From QALR01 sp900552255 (GTDB lineage: Bacteria; Bacillota; Clostridia; Oscillospirales; CAG-272), in contig DBFVEH010000009.1 in assembly GCA_048526005.1 (NCBI GenBank), positions 1-64,000 of the forward strand: 64,000 nucleotides of DNA, written 5' to 3'. Both the position numbers and the translations under genes were made by a program. Below the pieces are notes generated by a model, which had not been told where the DNA came from, did not search any database, and saw only the letters and a program-made list of their open reading frames with translations. This document shows, piece by piece, positions 26,697-35,653 of this stretch. Position 1 is the stretch's first letter. Each line of letters starts with the position of its first letter.

Positions 26697-27752
26697 ATGA
26701 TCAATTTGGAAAAGGAAATCAGGGAGCAGCCGGCGGTGCTTGCCGGCGTTTCGGAAAAAAACCTCGAAACGGTGAAAAAAATCGTCGCCGATATCAGGGC
26801 GGCGAGCATTACGAATGTGCAGCTTGCGGCGAGAGGAACCTCCGATCATGCCGCGATTTATGCGCAGTATTTGATTCATACGATCGTCGGCGTGCCGTGC
26901 GGGCTTGCGACGCCGTCCGTCATCTCCAAATATAACGGCAGGCTTTCCTTTGCGAACACGCTTGTCGTCGGCATTTCTCAGTCCGGCAGAGCGGCGGACG
27001 CGCTTGCGGTCATCGACCGCGCGAATGAGACCGGCGCCGTGACGGTCGCCGTCACGAACGATCCGGATTCTCCGCTTGCAAAATCCGCAAAGTATCATCT
27101 ATACTGTGGAGCCGGGCTTGAAACGAGCATTGCGGCGACAAAAACCTTTACCTCTCAGATGATGGCGCTGGCGCTTCTCGCCGCCGTATGGGCGGAGGAT
27201 GATGCGCTGACATCCGCGCTCGGGGGTGTCGCGGGCGATGTCGAAAAGCTGCTTACATATATGCCGGAAAAGCTCGCGGGGCTGGTAAAGGATTACGAGA
27301 ATATAGCGGCGGCCGTCGTGCTCGGGCGCGGCTTTGCCTATCCGATCGCCTGCGAGGGAACGCTGAAAATTTTGGAGACGAACGGGATCAAAATGCGCGG
27401 ATACGCGGTGTCCGACTTCCATCACGGACCGAAAGCGCAGGTGCATCCTGGGGATACCGCAATCGTCGTCGCGCTTCGCGGCGCAGTTTTTGACGATGCG
27501 GTGGAAATGATCGACGAGCTATTGAAGATCGGTGCGAAAGTCATCGCGATCACGGATGACGTCTCACTTTCGGAAAAGACAGGCATACAAGGGCTGCTTA
27601 TCCCGAACGACACGAATTATTCCGTGCCGGATGCGATCTCCGCCTTTTGTGCGGCGGTCACGTTACAGCTGTTTGCATTGGAGCTTGTGCTGGCACGCGG
27701 GATCGATCCTGACGCTTCCAAGGTTTTGAAGAAAGTCACCATCACGGTATAA
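26697..27752 (+). CDS. Double SIS-domain protein (GlmS isomerase-like / AgaS-type)
   Basis: 351 residues from the ATG at 26697, where AAAGGAG lies 9 bases ahead. Two SIS domains: the first with LAARGTSDHAAIYAQYLI and VVGISQSGRAADAL, the second with VVLGRGFAYPIACEGTLKI and DFHHGPKAQVHPG. No glutaminase domain, so it is not GlmS itself; such proteins deaminate/isomerise hexosamine phosphates or deglycate fructosamine phosphates. The rhamnose-cluster context does not fix the substrate. Confidence 0.88.
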   Translation: MINLEKEIREQPAVLAGVSEKNLETVKKIVADIRAASITNVQLAARGTSDHAAIYAQYLIHTIVGVPCGLATPSVISKYNGRLSFANTLVVGISQSGRAADALAVIDRANETGAVTVAVTNDPDSPLAKSAKYHLYCGAGLETSIAATKTFTSQMMALALLAAVWAEDDALTSALGGVAGDVEKLLTYMPEKLAGLVKDYENIAAAVVLGRGFAYPIACEGTLKILETNGIKMRGYAVSDFHHGPKAQVHPGDTAIVVALRGAVFDDAVEMIDELLKIGAKVIAITDDVSLSEKTGIQGLLIPNDTNYSVPDAISAFCAAVTLQLFALELVLARGIDPDASKVLKKVTITV

Positions 27753-27863
27753 AACCCGTGCTTACCCAAATGCGTCGGCTTCGGAGGGCGCATCGGAAAT
27801 TTTGTTATCCAAATCTATTCTAAATAAAGAAGGACGGCATCCGCTGTCCGAAAGGAGAGAAAA

Positions 27864-29156
27864 ATGAATTTTGACATGCTGCACCCGGCAGACCAGATCG
27901 TGATGATCATGAACCGAATCTATTACTACGGCATGACGACCACGACGGGCGGAAATCTTTCCATCCGCGATTCGGAGGGAACCGTTTGGATCAGTCCGAG
28001 CGGGGTCGACAAGGGAAGCCTGCGCCGCGAGGACATCATGCAGATCAAGCCGGACGGCACGATCGTCGGCCTTCACAGACCGTCTGTCGAATATCCGTTT
28101 CATCTTGCCATCTACAAGAAGCGTCCCGATCTGAGGGCGGTGCTTCATGCGCATCCGCCGGCGCTTGTCGCGTTCAGCCTGCTGCGTGAAATTCCCGACA
28201 CCTCGATCATTCCCGATGCAAGATTCCTTTCCGGCAAAATCACCATTGCCAAATACGCGCTCCCCGGAAGCGCCACCCTCGGCGACAAGATTTCCGCGGA
28301 ATTTGAAAAGGGCATCAACACCGTCATGCTGGAAAATCACGGCGTTGTACTCGGCTCTACCTCGCTTTTCAAAGCATTCATGAATTTTGAAATGCTGGAT
28401 TACTGCGCGAGGATCCAAATCAACGCCAAGGCGCTCGGCGGCACGATCCACGGACTTTCCGAGCGGCATATGGAAATCTACAAGAACAAGACGTCGCCCT
28501 GTATGGAGGAATTTGTTCCGCAGACGCATACGAGCGAGGAGCTCGGCGTGCGCCGCGATATGTGTGAGCTTATCCACCGCGCATATGGCAATCAGCTTTT
28601 CACAAGCGATCAGGGAACTTTCTCCTGCAAGCTGTCCGACGGGTCCTTTATCATCACGCCGTATGCCAAGGACAGGAAATATCTCGAACCGGAGGACCTT
28701 GTGCTGATCAAGGACGGCAAATGCGAGGCCGGAAAAACGCCGTCGCGCTCCGTCAAGCTTCACACCGCGCTTTATGAAAGGGATCCCGATATCAAGACCG
28801 TGATCGTTGCGCATCCGCCGCACATCATGGCGTTTGCCATCACGGACAAGGAGTTCGATGCGCGCCTGATTCCGGAAAGCTATATCGCGCTCAAAAATGT
28901 GCGCAAGTATCCGTTCGGCTCCTCCTTTATGCAGCCGGAGATGCTTGCCAAGGAGATTTCCATTAAGAATCCTGTTGTTATCATTGAAAACGATTGCATC
29001 ATCGCTGCGGGGACCTCGCTTCTCAACGCATTTGACCGTCTTGAGGTCATGGAATACAGCGCAAAATCGCTTGTGGAGGCGGCAAGCCTCGGCGGCGAGG
29101 TTGTGAAGATCAGCCCGGATGAGGTGAAAGAGATCGAAGTGGCGTTCAATCTTTGA
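27864..29156 (+). CDS. Tandem class II aldolase/adducin-domain protein
   Basis: 430 residues, about twice the usual 210-230, made of two aldolase domains. The first (about 1-215) has TTTGGNLSIR, WISPSGVDKG, the metal motif HAHPP and the third histidine in ENHGV, so it looks catalytic. The second (about 225-430) keeps the fold pattern (QLFTSDQGTFSCKLSDGSF, FIITPYAKD) but has VAHPPH for HxHPP and ENDCI for ENHG, losing metal ligands. Next to rhaB and rhaA, the likely reaction is rhamnulose-1-phosphate cleavage to DHAP and lactaldehyde (RhaD role). AAAGGAGAG precedes the ATG. Confidence 0.82.
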   Translation: MNFDMLHPADQIVMIMNRIYYYGMTTTTGGNLSIRDSEGTVWISPSGVDKGSLRREDIMQIKPDGTIVGLHRPSVEYPFHLAIYKKRPDLRAVLHAHPPALVAFSLLREIPDTSIIPDARFLSGKITIAKYALPGSATLGDKISAEFEKGINTVMLENHGVVLGSTSLFKAFMNFEMLDYCARIQINAKALGGTIHGLSERHMEIYKNKTSPCMEEFVPQTHTSEELGVRRDMCELIHRAYGNQLFTSDQGTFSCKLSDGSFIITPYAKDRKYLEPEDLVLIKDGKCEAGKTPSRSVKLHTALYERDPDIKTVIVAHPPHIMAFAITDKEFDARLIPESYIALKNVRKYPFGSSFMQPEMLAKEISIKNPVVIIENDCIIAAGTSLLNAFDRLEVMEYSAKSLVEAASLGGEVVKISPDEVKEIEVAFNL

Positions 29157-29203
29157 TACGAGTACGGCAATCGCCATCAAACTAACAAAGAGAGGAATTT
29201 AAC

Positions 29204-30331
29204 ATGGAGAAGAACTATTACGGCGACCTCAGCATCATCGGAATGAAAGGCAGCGAGAAATTTCTCGAAAATGTCGACTGGTATCTGCATCAATGGCGGC
29301 AGGACAAGGAGGGGACGTTCCTTGTGAATGCAGACTGCCCTCGGTTTGGCTCGGGAGAGGGCAAGGGGATCATTCACGAGACGCTTCGCGGACACGACAC
29401 CTATATCTTTGCGGACGTTTTCAATTACGGCGTCACCTACAAGATGTACGGTATGAATGTTCCGATGAGCCCGGATGATCATTATCAGGATCTCAAACGC
29501 ATCATCTGCGCGATCGGCGGCAAGGCGCGCCGCGTATCCGTCATCATGCCGATGCTGTATGAGGGCAGACAGCACCGCAGAACGGCCAGGGAATCGCTCG
29601 ACTGCGCGATGGCCTTACAGGAGCTCGATTCGATGGGAATATCGAACATCATCACTTTCGACGCGCATGATCCGAGAGTTCAGCAGGCGATTCCGAGGAG
29701 CGGCTTCGACAACGTGCGCCCCGCTTATCAGATGCTGAAAGCGCTCGTGAGAGAGTTTTCCGACATCACCTTTGATAAGGATACCATGATGATCGTCGCT
29801 CCGGACGAGGGCGCGATGTCCCGTTCCATGTATTATTCCTCTATTTTGGGGCTTGAGCTTGGCATGTTCTATAAGCGCCGCAACTATACGATCGTCATCG
29901 ACGGCCGCAATCCGATCGAGGCGCATGAATTTCTCGGCCGTTCCGTCGAGGGCAAGGATATCATTATCGTGGACGATATGATCGCAACGGGCGAATCCAC
30001 GCTTGACCTTGCGGTACAGCTGAAAGAAAAGGGCGCGCGCCGCATTTTTATCTTTGCGACGTTCGGACTGTTTACGGCCGGCTGCGACAAAATAGACGCC
30101 GCCTATGAAAAAGGACTTTTCAACAAGATTTTCACGACGAACCTCAATTATAGGCCGCAGAGCATCATCGCCCGTCCGTGGTATGCGGAGGTCAACATGT
30201 GCAAATACGTAGCCTATATCATCGACACGCTCAATTCCGATTCTTCGATCAGTGAGCTGCTCAATCCCGTCGGAAGGATTCATAGTCTTGTGGACAGGGT
30301 GAGGGCGACAGCAAGCGGTGAAGCGGAATAA
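29204..30331 (+). CDS. prs: Ribose-phosphate pyrophosphokinase-family protein (PRPP synthetase)
   Basis: 375 residues, longer than the usual 315. The PRPP-binding loop KDIIIVDDMIATGEST (about 258) is clear, as are MPMLYEGRQHRRTARES, the counterpart of the PY-RQD-R flexible loop, and TFDAHDPRVQQAIP. The enzyme makes PRPP from ribose-5-phosphate and ATP for nucleotide and NAD synthesis. Divergent N-terminal 60 residues and the length suggest a Clostridia-specific paralogue. It follows the aldolase by 47 bases. A separate housekeeping prs probably exists elsewhere. Confidence 0.85.
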   Translation: MEKNYYGDLSIIGMKGSEKFLENVDWYLHQWRQDKEGTFLVNADCPRFGSGEGKGIIHETLRGHDTYIFADVFNYGVTYKMYGMNVPMSPDDHYQDLKRIICAIGGKARRVSVIMPMLYEGRQHRRTARESLDCAMALQELDSMGISNIITFDAHDPRVQQAIPRSGFDNVRPAYQMLKALVREFSDITFDKDTMMIVAPDEGAMSRSMYYSSILGLELGMFYKRRNYTIVIDGRNPIEAHEFLGRSVEGKDIIIVDDMIATGESTLDLAVQLKEKGARRIFIFATFGLFTAGCDKIDAAYEKGLFNKIFTTNLNYRPQSIIARPWYAEVNMCKYVAYIIDTLNSDSSISELLNPVGRIHSLVDRVRATASGEAE

Positions 30332-30366
30332 AATTGCAAAATATTAAGAAAATTTTAAGAAATAGA

Positions 30367-30395
30367 TTGAACTTTTGATAAAAGAGGGATATAAT
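30367..30395 (+). promoter_or_regulatory. Sigma-A promoter for the small membrane protein
   Basis: TTGAAC (30367-30372), 17 bases and TATAAT (30390-30395). Start near 30402, about 49 bases before the ATG at 30451. Confidence 0.8.
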
Positions 30396-30450
30396 GATAT
30401 TGCATCATACATAAGACTGTATGAAAACTCATAACAGAGGAGATTTTATT

Positions 30451-30720
30451 ATGGAAGCTTTAAAAAATTTCAGAAAGACGCTTGACAGTATTCCGTGGGT
30501 GATCGAACTTCTTCTTGTTATCTTTTTTGATGGGCTTTACGGCGGAATCTATCGTATGACAAGAGGGGATACCACCGGTGTCGTGATCGGTATCGTATGG
30601 CTTGTGCTTGCTTATGTTCCGATGGTGTTTGGATGGATCGGCTCGATCGTTCTTGCTGTTTTGACGATTGTCGATATCATCTGCGTTTGTATCCATAAGA
30701 AGATTACGGTCCTTGCGTAA
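30451..30720 (+). CDS. Small two-to-three-helix membrane protein, function unknown
   Basis: 89 residues from the ATG at 30451, chosen because AGAGGAGA sits 7 bases ahead; the ATG at 30421 lacks a site. Helical stretches: VIELLLVIFFDGLYGGIYR, TGVVIGIVWLVLAYVPMVF and IGSIVLAVLTIVDIICVCI. A short basic tail follows. Similar short proteins of unknown role are widespread in Firmicutes. It has a strong promoter and terminator of its own. Confidence 0.78.
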   Translation: MEALKNFRKTLDSIPWVIELLLVIFFDGLYGGIYRMTRGDTTGVVIGIVWLVLAYVPMVFGWIGSIVLAVLTIVDIICVCIHKKITVLA

Positions 30721-30736
30721 TAGGTAAGCAAAAAAC

Positions 30737-30768
30737 AAATCCGGACTTATGCCCGGATTTCTGTTTTT
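30737..30768 (+). terminator. Terminator after the small membrane protein
   Basis: AAATCCGG (30737-30744) pairs with CCGGATTT (30753-30760), followed by CTGTTTTT. Confidence 0.85.
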
Positions 30769-30770
30769 CA

Positions 30771-30806
30771 AATAAGAAAAGCGCCCTTTGGGGCGCTTTT
30801 CTTATT
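30771..30806. terminator. Bidirectional terminator between convergent units
   Basis: A perfect 16-bp stem, 30771-30786 with 30791-30806 (core AAAAGCGCCC), and a 4-base loop. It abuts the stop codon of the rhamnosidase gene on the minus strand. Confidence 0.9.
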
Positions 30807-32786
30807 TTATATTGTCACCGTCAGTGGTTTGTTTTTCTCGATCGGATAAGACTCATCGCCGACGATCAGCGTGCCGCCGTCGATCTCGGAGGTCACGGTG
30901 ACGCTCTCCCGTGTCATCGTGACTTCGATGATGCCGTTCGGCGTCGGGACTTTGCCGGAGAAATTGCCAAAGCACATGAGATTCGGCTTTACCTCATAGG
31001 CCGCGTAGGCGGGCGCGGTCGGCCGGACGCCGAGCGCATATTTCCCGAGCAGATAGATCGGGGAAGCGCCCCACGCATGGCAGAGGCTTTTGCCGTAGGG
31101 GCGTCCGTACATCGCATAATGCTCCGCGCCCTTGCGGTCAGGGAAATATTCCTCCCAGATCGTGGTCGCACCGAGCTTTATCATCCCGCCCCAATAGCTG
31201 TGGAGCATATCGGTCATGTAGTCAAATTCTCCGATTTGGCACATCGCGTCAAGCTCGAAAAACTCGAAGTATGGCGTTGTGATCGGGAGGATTTCCTTGT
31301 TTTTGATGACATGCGTGATGATTTTTGCTTTTCTGTCCTTGCTTGTAAGGTCATAGAGCAGCGCGAAGATGTTGGCGTGGCGGGTGATGTTGCGGTTTCC
31401 GGTCTTATAATCGTCCACGAAACCGCCCTTTTCTTCGTCCCAGTAGAGCGAATTTACCTTTTCGCACAGCGCTTTTGCCGCCGCTTCGAACTTTTCCTCA
31501 TTTTTATCATCGCGGAGCAGCGCGGCGCATTTGGCTATACAGTCATACGCGCGGATGAGCAGCATTTGCTCCGCGCACATCGGGCCGGAATCCTTGTCGA
31601 ATTTTGACCAATCGATAAAGACCCAATCGCCGCGGCGCTTTGTATATAGGCCGTCCTCGTCGAGCTTGCTCTCGACAAAAGCCATCGTCGAAAGCATCTG
31701 CGGATAGACCGCGCGTACAAAATCGAGGTCGCCCGTATGGAAATAATACTCCCAAATGCCGGCGATCCAATAGAACGTATAATCCGGGATGGTATTGACG
31801 TGCATCGTCATCGGCTCGGCTCCGCGCAGCATGCGCGTCGTGCGGCGGACGATGTCGTTGTCGTTCATCAGATAATAATTGACGAAAAAGCTCTGATAAG
31901 CGTCGCCGCCCCAGATCCAGCGGTCGCGCTTGATGCCGTCGAAGAAGCCCTCGCGCGCATTGAGATGCAGCGTATAGGCGGAAACGTCCCAAATCCGGTT
32001 GATGAGCTCATCGTCGGAACGGAACGCGCCCTTGTCCTCGAGCGGCAGATATTCGTGATCCGCAGAAAAATCGTAAGCGCCGCCGAAATCCGGTATAAAG
32101 ACATAACGGAATGCGACGGTTGTGGATTTATAATGTCCGTTTTTCGCCTCGGCATTCACGAGAACGATCGCTCCATCGGGATCGAGCGCTTCCTCGCGGG
32201 ATTCGCCGCATACGGCGAGGAATTTCGCGTCGGCGGGCGTGATATTTTCAAAAATCAGATTGCCGAATCGCTCGCGGCCGAAGTCGTAAAGCGTACCGCC
32301 TTCGGCCTTTTCGGAGGAGACGGGGACAATTCGCTCATAGGAAAATTTGAATACCTCGGGATTGTCGGAAAGCTCCGTATACATCTCATTGGTCCCAGCC
32401 GGCAGATCGCCGCCGCCGAAAGAGCCGTGCGACCATGTTTCATCGGACGCAAAGGTGTCGCCGACGCAGTAGACTGCGGGCAGCCCGCCGTCCTTGTAGG
32501 CGTAGACCTTTACCATCTGACGGCCGGGCTTCAGCGTGACTGTGGAACCCGACGGATAGCGCACGCCGTCCGCAAGGAGGCAGGAATCCTTGGTGTTGGC
32601 GTAAAAAGTGACGGTTTCCGGCTTGTCGAGCTCTGCGACCTTGTAAAGAAAGAGGTTCCTTCTCGGGGCGTCCACCCTCCACATGCAGGAATAGTAGCGC
32701 CCTCCGACGGTGCGCCTGTTGTGGACGAGCATGCTGTGATAGAGCTCAAAGTCTCCCGGACACCACATCCATTTTGCCTGTTTCAT
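30807..32786 (-). CDS. Alpha-L-rhamnosidase-like glycoside hydrolase (GH78 type), intracellular
   Basis: 659 residues without a signal peptide. N-terminal beta-rich domains (about 1-240), then an (alpha/alpha)6 barrel with FFDGIKRDRWIWGGDAYQSF (about 281-300), which corresponds to the GH78 segment bearing the general acid and rhamnose-binding residues. Further features are GDWVFIDWSKFD, ATTIWEEYFPDRKG with a candidate catalytic Glu, and SLCHAWGASPIYLL with the conserved His-Trp. A C-terminal beta-sandwich follows. GGAG precedes the ATG. It would release rhamnose from imported glycosides, feeding the nearby rhaBA. Third gene of an operon with pncB and an AspT-type transporter. Confidence 0.85.
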   Translation of the reverse strand: MKQAKWMWCPGDFELYHSMLVHNRRTVGGRYYSCMWRVDAPRRNLFLYKVAELDKPETVTFYANTKDSCLLADGVRYPSGSTVTLKPGRQMVKVYAYKDGGLPAVYCVGDTFASDETWSHGSFGGGDLPAGTNEMYTELSDNPEVFKFSYERIVPVSSEKAEGGTLYDFGRERFGNLIFENITPADAKFLAVCGESREEALDPDGAIVLVNAEAKNGHYKSTTVAFRYVFIPDFGGAYDFSADHEYLPLEDKGAFRSDDELINRIWDVSAYTLHLNAREGFFDGIKRDRWIWGGDAYQSFFVNYYLMNDNDIVRRTTRMLRGAEPMTMHVNTIPDYTFYWIAGIWEYYFHTGDLDFVRAVYPQMLSTMAFVESKLDEDGLYTKRRGDWVFIDWSKFDKDSGPMCAEQMLLIRAYDCIAKCAALLRDDKNEEKFEAAAKALCEKVNSLYWDEEKGGFVDDYKTGNRNITRHANIFALLYDLTSKDRKAKIITHVIKNKEILPITTPYFEFFELDAMCQIGEFDYMTDMLHSYWGGMIKLGATTIWEEYFPDRKGAEHYAMYGRPYGKSLCHAWGASPIYLLGKYALGVRPTAPAYAAYEVKPNLMCFGNFSGKVPTPNGIIEVTMTRESVTVTSEIDGGTLIVGDESYPIEKNKPLTVTI

Positions 32787-32817
32787 ATGTTATCTCCGTT
32801 CCGATATTGTTTATTGG

Positions 32818-34020
32818 TCAAAACACCATGACGATGATTTTTGCCGCGAGGACGACGACGACCAGCGCGATCGGGTAAGTCGCCGCATAGGCGGAGGAAA
32901 CCTCGTCCGTGCCGGCCGCGCGGATCAGCGCGTCAAGCGCGGGCGTGCTGGTCATGCCGCCGGTGATGGAGCCGAGATTGTTGAAGATGCTGAGCTTAAA
33001 TACATATTTTGCGACGAGGAAGCCGATGATCATCGGGACGAGCGTCATGATAATGCCGTAGAGGAAATATTTGAGCTGAATGTTTTCCATGAAGCTGACG
33101 CCGCCCGGCACGCCTGCGCCGATGAGGAACATCACAAGTCCGAGCTCTCGGAAAAATTGAAGCGATTCCTTGTTGATGCGGCAGTCAATGCCGAATATGT
33201 GGCCGAAATGTCCGATGACAAGGCCGGAAATCAGCGTGCCTCCCGAAGTGCCGAGCGAAAAATTGATCCCCGGAATTTTGATGGAGCCGATGAGACAGCC
33301 GAGCGCGATGGCGAGGAAGAAAGCGAAAGCGCCGAATGGATCAAGCTTTGTAAGCTTTTTTGTGATCGGCTTGATCGTGACGGCATTGCCCGCTTGGAAG
33401 GAGGCCCTTTCCGCTTCCGTATCGACTTTTAGGAGCTTCGGTATGAGCTGGACGAACAGCACGACGCCAAGAACGCCGAACACATAGGCGATTCCATAGC
33501 CTGCGGTGATCTCTCCTGCGGCCTCTCCCGTGACGGCTTCCGTCGCGGCGGAAAGCCCGGGCGTGCTCGTCAGCGCGCCGGTGAGCAGGCCGACCGCCAT
33601 TTCCGGGGAGAGATTTTTATCCACTGTGATGAGGAGCACGGCGGCAAGCGCGCCTGACAGGATCACGACGACGCCCATCAGGATATAGGCGATGGATTTT
33701 TTGTTGAAGGTCCGGAAGAATTTCGGACCTGCGATAAGGCCGATCGAGGTGACGAAAAAGGCGGTCCCGATCTTGGATACCAAGCTGAAATTCGATGCAA
33801 GCGCGCTGCTATACAGCGAGATGGTGTGTCCGCCGACCTCAAACGAGGGCACATAGCTCGCAAATACGCCGAAGAGCAGGGCGACAAGCAGAACGCCGGC
33901 GGTGCCGAGCGAGATGCCCTTGATGTTGATGCCGCCGACAAGATAACCGAGCGCGGCGATGACCGCGATAAAAAAGATGATGGAAAATGCAGATGAGAGC
34001 ACATCTCCTAAATATGACAT
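32818..34020 (-). CDS. AspT/YidE-YbjL-type transporter
   Basis: 400 residues from the ATG at 34020 (GGAGG at 34026-34030); the frame upstream overlaps pncB and is rejected. About ten membrane helices in two related halves, each with a repeated motif: GALTSTPGLSAATEA and GGMTSTPALDALIRA. These duplicated TSTP segments are characteristic of the aspartate:alanine exchanger family. No cytosolic TrkA-C domain, unlike full-length AspT. The solute is unknown; linkage to rhamnosidase and pncB leaves a carboxylate or nicotinate-like substrate open. Confidence 0.85.
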   Translation of the reverse strand: MSYLGDVLSSAFSIIFFIAVIAALGYLVGGINIKGISLGTAGVLLVALLFGVFASYVPSFEVGGHTISLYSSALASNFSLVSKIGTAFFVTSIGLIAGPKFFRTFNKKSIAYILMGVVVILSGALAAVLLITVDKNLSPEMAVGLLTGALTSTPGLSAATEAVTGEAAGEITAGYGIAYVFGVLGVVLFVQLIPKLLKVDTEAERASFQAGNAVTIKPITKKLTKLDPFGAFAFFLAIALGCLIGSIKIPGINFSLGTSGGTLISGLVIGHFGHIFGIDCRINKESLQFFRELGLVMFLIGAGVPGGVSFMENIQLKYFLYGIIMTLVPMIIGFLVAKYVFKLSIFNNLGSITGGMTSTPALDALIRAAGTDEVSSAYAATYPIALVVVVLAAKIIVMVF

Positions 34021-34049
34021 AAAAACCTCCGTGCCGAATGCTGTCCGAC

Positions 34050-35483
34050 TTATTTGCGAAGCATTTCCTGCTTGATATCCCAAAGCTTCTTGGAAAGATC
34101 CACATAATAAGCATGAGGATTTTCAAAGCGCTTTACCTCATCCCAAAGCTTGTCTGTCTGGGACGCGCAGTAGCTGCGGATATCCGCCGCCGAGGGAGAG
34201 GTATAAACGCATTCTCCGTTCTGAAAAACGGGCACGAGCAGCTCGCGCAGATGATAATTTGTGAGCGTTTTGCGCTTCCACGTGTTCTGCGGATCAAAGA
34301 TTTCGAGCGGCTTTGATTCGTCGAGCGTTTCGTCATAGACGCAGAGCAGGTCGGCGATGGCCTTGCCGCTGTCGTTGTCATAGATTCGATATACTTTTTT
34401 ATAGTGCGGGTTTGTGATTTTTCCCGGATTTTCGCTGATTTTGATTTTCGGCTCGATGACGCCGTTTTTTTCCGTGGCTACGAGCTTGTATACGCCGCCG
34501 AAAACCGGATCGCTTTTGGCGGTAATGAGACGCTCGCCGACGCCGAAGGCGTCGATTTCCGCACCTTGGCTGATGATGTCGCGGATGATATATTCGTCGA
34601 GCGAATTGGATACGACGATCTTGCATTCCGGCAAGCCCTCTCGGATGAGCGCCGCGCGGATCTTTTTGGTGAGATACGCGATATCGCCGGAATCGATGCG
34701 CACGCCGAAATTCCGGATGCCCTGCGGCACAAGAATCTCCTTGAATGCGCGGATCGCGTTCGGCAGTCCGCTTTTCATGACATTGTAGGTGTCGATGAGC
34801 AGGGTCGCATTGTTCGGATAGATCCGGCAGTATGTCTCAAAGGCTTCATATTCGCTGTCGAACATCTGTACCCATGAATGCGCCATGGTGCCGGAGGCCG
34901 TGACCTGAAAATCCCGGTCGCTCATCGTGCAGGAGGTGGAAGCGCAGCCGCCGATAAACGCGGCGCGCGCTCCGTAGACCGCGGCTTCCGCGCCCTGTGC
35001 GCGGCGCGCGCCGAATTCCGCCACCGGACGGCCGTCGGCGGCGCGCACGATGCGGTTTGCCTTGGTCGCGATGAGGGATTGGTGGTTGAGGGCGAGCAGG
35101 ACGAACGTTTCGATGAACTGCGCTTCGATTGCGGGCGCGCGCACGGTCATGATCGGTTCGCGCGGAAAAATCGGCGTTCCCTCCGGGATTGCGTAGATAT
35201 CGCCGGTAAAGCGGAAGGTTTTCAAATATTCGAGGAATTTTTCGTCAAAAATCTTTTTGGAACGCAGATAGGCGATGTCTTCCTCCGTGAATTTCAGATT
35301 TTTGATATATTGGATGACCTCGTCGAGTCCTGCGGCGATCGCGAAGCCTCCGCCGTCGGGAATATCCCGGAAAAAAACGTCAAAATAAGCGATCTCGTCT
35401 TTTTTGCCGGAGACATAGTATCCGTTTGCCATGGTCAGCTCATAGAAGTCGAAAAGCATCGTATAATTGGTGCGGTCAAGCAT
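34050..35483 (-). CDS. pncB: Nicotinate phosphoribosyltransferase
   Basis: 477 residues. The N-terminus DRTNYTMLFDFYELTMANGYY, the core VAEFGARRAQG, and GTMAHSWVQMFDSEYEAF with the catalytic-site His identify it. The phosphate-binding region NFGVRIDSGDIAYLTKKIR follows. It converts nicotinate and PRPP to nicotinate mononucleotide with ATP, the salvage entry to NAD. First gene of a minus-strand operon; the transporter starts 29 bases after its stop. Confidence 0.94.
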   Translation of the reverse strand: MLDRTNYTMLFDFYELTMANGYYVSGKKDEIAYFDVFFRDIPDGGGFAIAAGLDEVIQYIKNLKFTEEDIAYLRSKKIFDEKFLEYLKTFRFTGDIYAIPEGTPIFPREPIMTVRAPAIEAQFIETFVLLALNHQSLIATKANRIVRAADGRPVAEFGARRAQGAEAAVYGARAAFIGGCASTSCTMSDRDFQVTASGTMAHSWVQMFDSEYEAFETYCRIYPNNATLLIDTYNVMKSGLPNAIRAFKEILVPQGIRNFGVRIDSGDIAYLTKKIRAALIREGLPECKIVVSNSLDEYIIRDIISQGAEIDAFGVGERLITAKSDPVFGGVYKLVATEKNGVIEPKIKISENPGKITNPHYKKVYRIYDNDSGKAIADLLCVYDETLDESKPLEIFDPQNTWKRKTLTNYHLRELLVPVFQNGECVYTSPSAADIRSYCASQTDKLWDEVKRFENPHAYYVDLSKKLWDIKQEMLRK

Positions 35484-35515
35484 TTTTGGCTACCTCTAAA
35501 AAAATATTTCATTTT

Positions 35516-35544
35516 ATTATAATATATCCTTACTCAAAGTGCAA
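35516..35544 (-). promoter_or_regulatory. Sigma-A promoter of the pncB operon
   Basis: On the minus strand TTGCAC (35544-35539), 17 bases and TATAAT (35521-35516), about 33 bases before the pncB start. Confidence 0.8.
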
Positions 35545-35584
35545 GGATTTCCTGAAAAAATCCGCTGTAAATTCAAATTTTTTA

Positions 35585-35613
35585 TTGACATGAGGAAAAG
35601 ATGATGCTATGAT
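35585..35613 (+). promoter_or_regulatory. Sigma-A promoter of the PTS-IIC-like gene
   Basis: TTGACA (35585-35590), 17 bases and TATGAT (35608-35613). The ATG at 35609 is inside the -10 box, so translation must start later, at 35654. The two divergent promoters have their -35 boxes about 40 bases apart. Confidence 0.82.
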
Positions 35614-35653
35614 AATTAACAAATATTCAAAAATTCGGGAGGATTTAAAAACC

